DNA of 10,470 nt from contig CAMWNL010000019.1 of the NCBI GenBank assembly GCA_947175585.1, positions 1 to 10,470 of the forward strand, written 5' to 3'. Positions 6,739 to 10,470 of the stretch are shown piece after piece (position 1 is the first letter of the stretch; each line of letters begins with the position of its first letter). Origin of the DNA: an uncultured Bacteroidales bacterium. GTDB taxonomy: Bacteria > Bacteroidota > Bacteroidia > Bacteroidales > Muribaculaceae. The translations under genes were made by a program, and so were the position numbers. The notes beneath the pieces are model-generated. The model was given only the letters and a program-made list of their open reading frames with translations. It had not been told where the DNA came from and searched no databases.

Positions 6739-7653
6739 TCAGCGAGCATTGCGCGGATGATATGTCAGAATCTCCTCTCGAAGATGTGATTTGTCGAGAT
6801 GCAGATACAACTCGGTAGTGGCGATTGATTCGTGGCCAAGCATCTGCTGTATGGCTCGAAGATTTGCTCCGCCCTCCAGCAAATGTGTAGCAAATGAATG
6901 ACGCAGCGTATGTGGTGAGATAGTTTTTCTGACGCCGGCTGCCTCCGCTAAATCACGGACAATATAGAAAACCATAACACGTGTAAGGCGTTTGCCACGA
7001 CGTCCGAGAAATAATATACCCTCCTCTCCCCTCTTTACCGGGATTTCCGCACGGTTTCTGAGCCACAAACGTATCTCATCCATTGAACTCTCAGACATCG
7101 GGACAAGGCGCTGCTTGTCACCTTTACCTATGACTATCATGAAACCTTCATCGAAATTAATATTGTCAATGCGTAAATTACATAATTCACTCACACGCAA
7201 TCCACAGCCATAAAGAGTCTCGATAATCGCACGGTTACGCTGACCCTCATGCTTGGTCATGTCAACGCATCCTACCATATCATTGATTTCTTCGACAGTC
7301 AGCACTTCCGGTAATTTACGTCCGAGACGAGGGCTTTCCAATAGAAGCGTAGGATTATTTTCAATCAATCCCTCAGTCATCATATATTTATATAGAGACT
7401 TTATTCCCGACAATATGCGTGCCTGCGATCGAGGAGCTATGCCAAGCTGATGCAGGTCTATGATGAAACCTTGCAGACAGTCGAGTGTAGCGGTGTAAAG
7501 TGACTGGCCGATATTATCCAGCCAATCCACAAGGCGGTCAGCATCGGCGAGGTAATTGATACGGGTATTCTCCGATAATCCGCGCTCAAGCGTCAAAAAT
7601 GCTTGATAATGCGCTCTGAGTGTCCGGTATTCAGGTAGATAGACGGTTGTCAT
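6739..7653 (-). CDS. xerD: XerD-like site-specific tyrosine recombinase
   Basis: XerC/XerD recombinases resolve chromosome dimers at dif near the terminus. This 304-residue protein has the standard length and layout: an N-terminal SAM-like core-binding domain (about 8-95, LERGLSENTRINYLADADRL) and a C-terminal catalytic domain. All catalytic residues are present: R153 in GCGLRVSEL, K177 in GKGDKQRLVP, H248 and R251 in SPHTLRHSFATHLLEGG, H274 in MLGHESI and the nucleophile Y283 in TTELYLHL. The start ATG (7651-7653) gives the usual short N-terminus. It follows the DUF4294 gene by 12 bp and is probably in one transcript with it. It reads as the housekeeping enzyme; XerC/XerD paralogy in Bacteroidota makes the exact letter less certain. 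Its nearness to the cassette 1.4 kb away may be chance. Confidence 0.88.
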   Translation of the reverse strand: MTTVYLPEYRTLRAHYQAFLTLERGLSENTRINYLADADRLVDWLDNIGQSLYTATLDCLQGFIIDLHQLGIAPRSQARILSGIKSLYKYMMTEGLIENNPTLLLESPRLGRKLPEVLTVEEINDMVGCVDMTKHEGQRNRAIIETLYGCGLRVSELCNLRIDNINFDEGFMIVIGKGDKQRLVPMSESSMDEIRLWLRNRAEIPVKRGEEGILFLGRRGKRLTRVMVFYIVRDLAEAAGVRKTISPHTLRHSFATHLLEGGANLRAIQQMLGHESIATTELYLHLDKSHLREEILTYHPRNAR

Positions 7654-7665
7654 GAAAAGAATTAA

Positions 7666-8298
7666 TTAGATAGTACCTTCCTCGACAGCACAGGCCACTC
7701 TCTCCAATATGGCGTCCTCTCTATCCTTGCCGGGTTGAAATTCCGATTTTAGGCTGACACCGAACAATTTACCGAAACCCTGCCAGAAAGTCGCTCTAAA
7801 CGATCCGAGAAAGGCCTTGACTATGTCGTAGCTCGTCTGATGAGTCTCGCGCTGCACGAGCTTGATCAACACTCTTGCCTGACGTTTGGAAAATCTTTTC
7901 AGCACCGGTTTATATTGCTCGAATAATGATTTCTCCATTTCTTTCAGATATTGTTCCCGCTCTTTCTGGGTGGGAAAAGTCTCGATATATTCATAGGTCT
8001 CAATGAGTGTCTCCGCAATCAATTTTGCATAAGGAAGGGTCAGCTTAACATCGCGGACTGTGCGCCAATAGAAATCCTCCTCTTTCTTATTTTTAAAATT
8101 CCACTTCTTAAATACAGTTATACCACGCAAGTTGATGACCGGAACTGTATCGCCTTCCTCATCAACTTTCCAAGAGTAAGACCTGATATAGTTTCGGCCG
8201 AGAGGTGCGGGCTCAGCCACGTCGTCAGGCATAGCCGACAACGAAAAAGCAGCTCCCCAAAAAAGCATGGATATTATGCCTGTAGTGAAATTCTTCAT
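7666..8298 (-). CDS. DUF4294 domain-containing exported protein
   Basis: A 210-residue protein with an N-terminal signal peptide (NFTTGIISMLFWGAAFSLSA, cleavage likely near LSA-MP). The body carries the DUF4294 pattern seen across Bacteroidota: a conserved VINLRGITVF strand, then FYWRTVRDVKLTLPYAKL, an ETFPTQKEREQYLKEMEK helix, and RFSKRQARVLIKLVQRETHQTSYDIVK, and an acidic KDREDAILERV near the end. The function is unknown; the location is probably periplasmic or envelope. It is upstream of xerD and divergent from the TPR regulator across 81 bp. The reverse strand has TAAGTTGG about 25-35 bp before the start, one base off TAnnTTTG, without a clear -33 partner, so the promoter is uncertain. 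Confidence 0.85.
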   Translation of the reverse strand: MKNFTTGIISMLFWGAAFSLSAMPDDVAEPAPLGRNYIRSYSWKVDEEGDTVPVINLRGITVFKKWNFKNKKEEDFYWRTVRDVKLTLPYAKLIAETLIETYEYIETFPTQKEREQYLKEMEKSLFEQYKPVLKRFSKRQARVLIKLVQRETHQTSYDIVKAFLGSFRATFWQGFGKLFGVSLKSEFQPGKDREDAILERVACAVEEGTI

Positions 8299-8367
8299 AA
8301 ATAATATAACGCTCTAAACCAACTTATATTTCGCTCTCACAGGCTTTTTTTCTTATCATTCTTTTAT

Positions 8368-8375
8368 TATATTTG
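8368..8375 (+). promoter_or_regulatory. Bacteroidota -7 box TATATTTG for the TPR regulator
   Basis: TATATTTG matches TAnnTTTG exactly. The -33 zone (about 8343-8350) is a T-run, not a clean TTTG. The box ends only 4 bp before the GTG start at 8380, so transcription from it would begin at or about the start codon. Confidence 0.5.
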
Positions 8376-8379
8376 CAGT

Positions 8380-10038
8380 GTGAACCGAAGATTTCATACC
8401 GCCGTCATCTCCCTCATCCTGCTCATGACCGCTTGTGTCGGTGACAATCGGGTGAATGAAACACTGCAAACGGCTGACCGGCTGATATTTGTAGCGCCGG
8501 ACTCCGCTGTCATCATGCTTGACAGCCTTGACCTCGACCACGCCTCGCGAGCACAACGCGCCCGTCACGCCCTCTTGCTCACCAAGGCGCGAGAGAAAGC
8601 CAACATCACCGTCACCGACGACTCGCTCATAGCCATCGCCGCCGACTATTACCGCGGCCACGGCGACAGCCTCGAAGTACAGAGCCTTTTCTATCACGGA
8701 GTTATCCTCGGCTATCGCGATGACTACCCCCGCGCGCTGCTGTCACTAATTCAGGCTGCCGACCTCGCCGACGCCATCGGCGATGACTTCTACCGCGCCA
8801 TGGCCTGCCGCGAGCAGGTCGGCGTCTACACCAAGCTCTACGAGTTTGACCGCGCCGCTCGCCTCGGCGAGGAAGCAGTCAGAGCCTTTAATCGCGCCGG
8901 CCGCCCCCTCCATGCCGCTTGGGAGCGAGTCTTTATCCCTCAGTCGTTGCTCTATTCGGGCAATATTAATGCCGCCTGCGACTCCATCGCCGTCCTTGCC
9001 ACCGATAGCCTTATCCAGTCTGACCCACATCTGCGCCAGGAGTTCCTCCATATCGCTACCAACGTTTACTTTGAGAAGCACGATTTCGAGCAGTCAGAGT
9101 CCTACTTTGACGCCTATATAGATGAAGGTGATGCCCCGTCGTCAAAAATGCTATCTCAGATGGCCGAACTCGTTCTTGCAAAAGGCGATATCACTAAAGC
9201 TAAACATTATTACGATCTCGCCATAGCCGCTCATCTGTCCGCTTCTGACAGCCTTGCCGCCCTCGCCGTCCTCTCTCAGATTTATGAGGCAGAGGGCGAT
9301 TTTAAGAATGCTCACCTCTTAAATGTAGCAGCCCAAAACGCTGCTACTAACTCAACCAATGCCCTTATCACCCATCCCTACACCGCCCTGCTCAACGACT
9401 ATTTTCACTCGGAGGTCAGCCGCCAGTCGCTATTGCTCGACGAGGCTTCGCTTCGGACAATAATCTGGTTTTTAATCGCAGTTATCCTGACGGCTGCTAT
9501 CATTGCATTAATCCTCACTCATCGCCGTGCACTCCGTCGCCGCGACGTAGAGCGTAACTCCTTAATCAATGACCTCGGACGTCTCGAGTCGCAAATCAGC
9601 CTGCTTAATCAGCAACTTATCAATCAGTCGGCTGGCAAAAAATCTGCTGCCATCACCCTGCTTAATGCCATCTGCGAGGCGCGTAACTCTATGCTTTCAG
9701 GTGACGAAGGGCAACGAAGATTTGTCAATAGCATATCCTCCACCATCGCCTCACTCTCATCTGACGAGATTTTAGCCGATATTGAGGATTTTGTAAATGC
9801 CAATAGCCGCAATCTTATGGCGAAATTCCGTGAGCAGCTCCCCGGTCTGACTGACAAGCAGTATAGGATTGCCCTGCTGACATTCTTCGGACTCTCGCCA
9901 TCGTCGATTTCAGCCATAATGCAATACTCATCGTCAAGCGCAGTACGCAACATACGCGCTCGCATCCGAAAAGCCATCCAAGAGCATCCCTCACCCGACA
10001 GCGGCCTGTTTTTGTCTTATTTTTCAACCCAAATTTGA
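8380..10038 (+). CDS. TPR lipoprotein-type membrane regulator with cytoplasmic LuxR-like HTH
   Basis: A 552-residue one-protein envelope-to-DNA regulator of a type common in Bacteroidales. The start is GTG at 8380; there is no upstream in-frame ATG, and this start gives a hydrophobic N-terminus ending LLMTAC with lipobox Cys 19. Residues about 25-345 are helical TPR-like repeats, presumably periplasmic sensing or protein contact. A single membrane helix lies at 360-380 (IIWFLIAVILTAAIIALILT), followed by basic HRRALRRRD and a coiled coil (about 384-417). The end (about 488-533) has LTDKQYRIALLTFFGLSPSS followed by ISAIMQYSSSSAVRNIRARIRKAI, matching the LuxR/GerE-like HTH of this family. Lipidation of the N-terminus together with a downstream membrane helix would tether both ends. 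G+C content is clearly higher than in the cassette. The likely target is the small secreted-protein gene 158 bp downstream, by analogy with similar neighbourhoods; that is inference. Confidence 0.8.
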   Translation: MNRRFHTAVISLILLMTACVGDNRVNETLQTADRLIFVAPDSAVIMLDSLDLDHASRAQRARHALLLTKAREKANITVTDDSLIAIAADYYRGHGDSLEVQSLFYHGVILGYRDDYPRALLSLIQAADLADAIGDDFYRAMACREQVGVYTKLYEFDRAARLGEEAVRAFNRAGRPLHAAWERVFIPQSLLYSGNINAACDSIAVLATDSLIQSDPHLRQEFLHIATNVYFEKHDFEQSESYFDAYIDEGDAPSSKMLSQMAELVLAKGDITKAKHYYDLAIAAHLSASDSLAALAVLSQIYEAEGDFKNAHLLNVAAQNAATNSTNALITHPYTALLNDYFHSEVSRQSLLLDEASLRTIIWFLIAVILTAAIIALILTHRRALRRRDVERNSLINDLGRLESQISLLNQQLINQSAGKKSAAITLLNAICEARNSMLSGDEGQRRFVNSISSTIASLSSDEILADIEDFVNANSRNLMAKFREQLPGLTDKQYRIALLTFFGLSPSSISAIMQYSSSSAVRNIRARIRKAIQEHPSPDSGLFLSYFSTQI

Positions 10039-10048
10039 TCGCGTGACG
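10039..10048 (+). repeat. 10-bp direct repeat copy 1, possible operator
   Basis: TCGCGTGACG lies immediately after the regulator's TGA and recurs at 10113-10122. This copy sits between CAAATT (10030-10035) and AATTTG (10050-10055), a perfect inverted pair, so the region has mixed symmetry typical of a protein-binding site. Confidence 0.45.
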
Positions 10049-10112
10049 TAATTTGTTTTATGCACTTTTATAAAGCGTTGATTTCTTGGTGGCTACAAAG
10101 CGCTTAAAACAC

Positions 10113-10122
10113 TCGCGTGACG
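10113..10122 (+). repeat. 10-bp direct repeat copy 2, possible activator site
   Basis: The second TCGCGTGACG starts 74 bp after the first and ends 8 bp before the -33 TTTG of the downstream promoter, a position from which an activator could contact RNA polymerase. A CAAATT follows at 10125-10130. Confidence 0.45.
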
Positions 10123-10130
10123 CACAAATT

Positions 10131-10163
10131 TTTGGCAACAACTGCCCTCACATCGTAACTTTG
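10131..10163 (+). promoter_or_regulatory. Bacteroidota sigma-ABfr-type promoter for the DUF3244-like gene
   Basis: TTTG at 10131-10134 and TAACTTTG at 10156-10163 match the -33 and -7 elements (TTTG and TAnnTTTG) with a 21-bp spacer, within the usual range. Transcription would start near 10168-10171, leaving a leader of roughly 26-30 nt before the ATG at 10197. Confidence 0.7.
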
Positions 10164-10196
10164 CGATCATAATACCAACTTAAAATCGATTATTTT

Positions 10197-10470
10197 ATGA
10201 CCGCAATTTTAACCAAACGCATTTTCTTCGCTCTACTGCTTGCGATATTCAGCGTAGGATTTTCATTTGCCTCCGATCACGAGCCAAAGGAAAAACCTAT
10301 AATATTGGAGCCGGTCGTTGGTACAACTGCGCCAACAAAACCTAAAGCGCCCTCATTACTTAAGATTTCGGCATACACTGATGGCAATGCAGTTGTCATT
10401 ACATCTATTGTCGACAATATGGCTCACGTTCTGATTTGCGATGCTTCAGGTCAGACCTATAATAATAGCG
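10197..10470 (+). CDS. small secreted DUF3244-like protein, 3' truncated by window end
   Basis: An ATG at 10197 opens a frame that stays open to the window end (91 codons visible). Residues 9-26 form a signal peptide (IFFALLLAIFSVGFSFAS). A Pro/Lys-rich linker follows (EPKEKPIILEPVVGTTAPTK), then strand-rich sequence (LLKISAYTDGNAVVITSIVD, MAHVLICDASGQTYNNS). This order fits the DUF3244 family of small Bacteroidales secreted proteins with an immunoglobulin-like beta-sandwich and a C-terminal V.I....G..VY motif region. It has a well-formed promoter of its own and follows a TPR-TM-HTH regulator, which may control it. The function is unknown. Confidence 0.7.
   Translation, partial: MTAILTKRIFFALLLAIFSVGFSFASDHEPKEKPIILEPVVGTTAPTKPKAPSLLKISAYTDGNAVVITSIVDNMAHVLICDASGQTYNNS

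Noticed and set aside
6739-7653. XerD as the integrase of the 2.6-kb cassette
   Set aside because: It lies outside the repeat-bounded segment, beyond the DUF389 gene, has normal composition and housekeeping length, and pairs with a DUF4294 gene. Acting in trans cannot be excluded, but position gives no support.
8356-8697. Long antisense open frames within the TPR regulator gene (for example 8356-8697 and 8746-9081 on minus)
   Set aside because: They lie opposite a well-supported gene of high G+C content, lack recognisable domains or signals, and show the Ala/Gly/Val-rich bias of shadow frames.
10073-10105. AAGCG...CGCTT hairpin after the TPR regulator as a terminator
   Set aside because: The stem is about 7 bp with a G-U pair and a 19-base loop, and no T-run follows; too weak to call.

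Overview
The window looks like chromosomal DNA of a Bacteroidales bacterium, most plausibly Muribaculaceae or a close relative. The reasons are families largely confined to Bacteroidota (DUF4369 lipoprotein, DUF4294 protein, TPR-membrane-HTH regulator, DUF3244-like secreted protein), weak or absent Shine-Dalgarno sequences, and upstream boxes fitting the Bacteroidota -7 consensus TAnnTTTG. The family placement is inference.

Layout, left to right. (1) A plus-strand pair 7 bp apart: a DUF4369 lipoprotein with a thioredoxin-like C-terminus lacking CXXC, then comM/yifB, a Mg-chelatase-like AAA+ ATPase. (2) An AT-rich cassette (about 2722-5303) with three plus-strand genes: a secreted transglutaminase-like protein, a short orphan protein built from the end of an RHS core plus an unassigned C-terminal domain, and a small membrane-anchored protein starting by ATGA overlap. 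(3) A DUF389 membrane protein on the plus strand, convergent with (4) a minus-strand pair, DUF4294 protein then the tyrosine recombinase xerD. (5) A divergent plus-strand TPR-TM-HTH lipoprotein regulator, followed across a 158-bp gap by a DUF3244-like secreted protein cut by the window end.

The main discovery is at the cassette edges. The last 14 codons of comM are repeated, in frame and ending in a stop codon, directly after the cassette (2671-2712 and 5304-5345; 36 of 42 bases match, with a 25-bp identical core). The copies lie exactly 2633 bp apart. The DUF389 gene begins 17 bp after the second stop. The simplest reading is that comM and the DUF389 gene were once adjacent and that a 2.6-kb toxin/immunity-like cassette entered at the 3' end of comM. 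The entry kept comM intact with a replacement tail and left the old tail downstream. The cassette carries no recombinase.

No clear rho-independent terminator was found, and no tRNA, rRNA or CRISPR was recognised. No gene-free stretch exceeds 300 bp.
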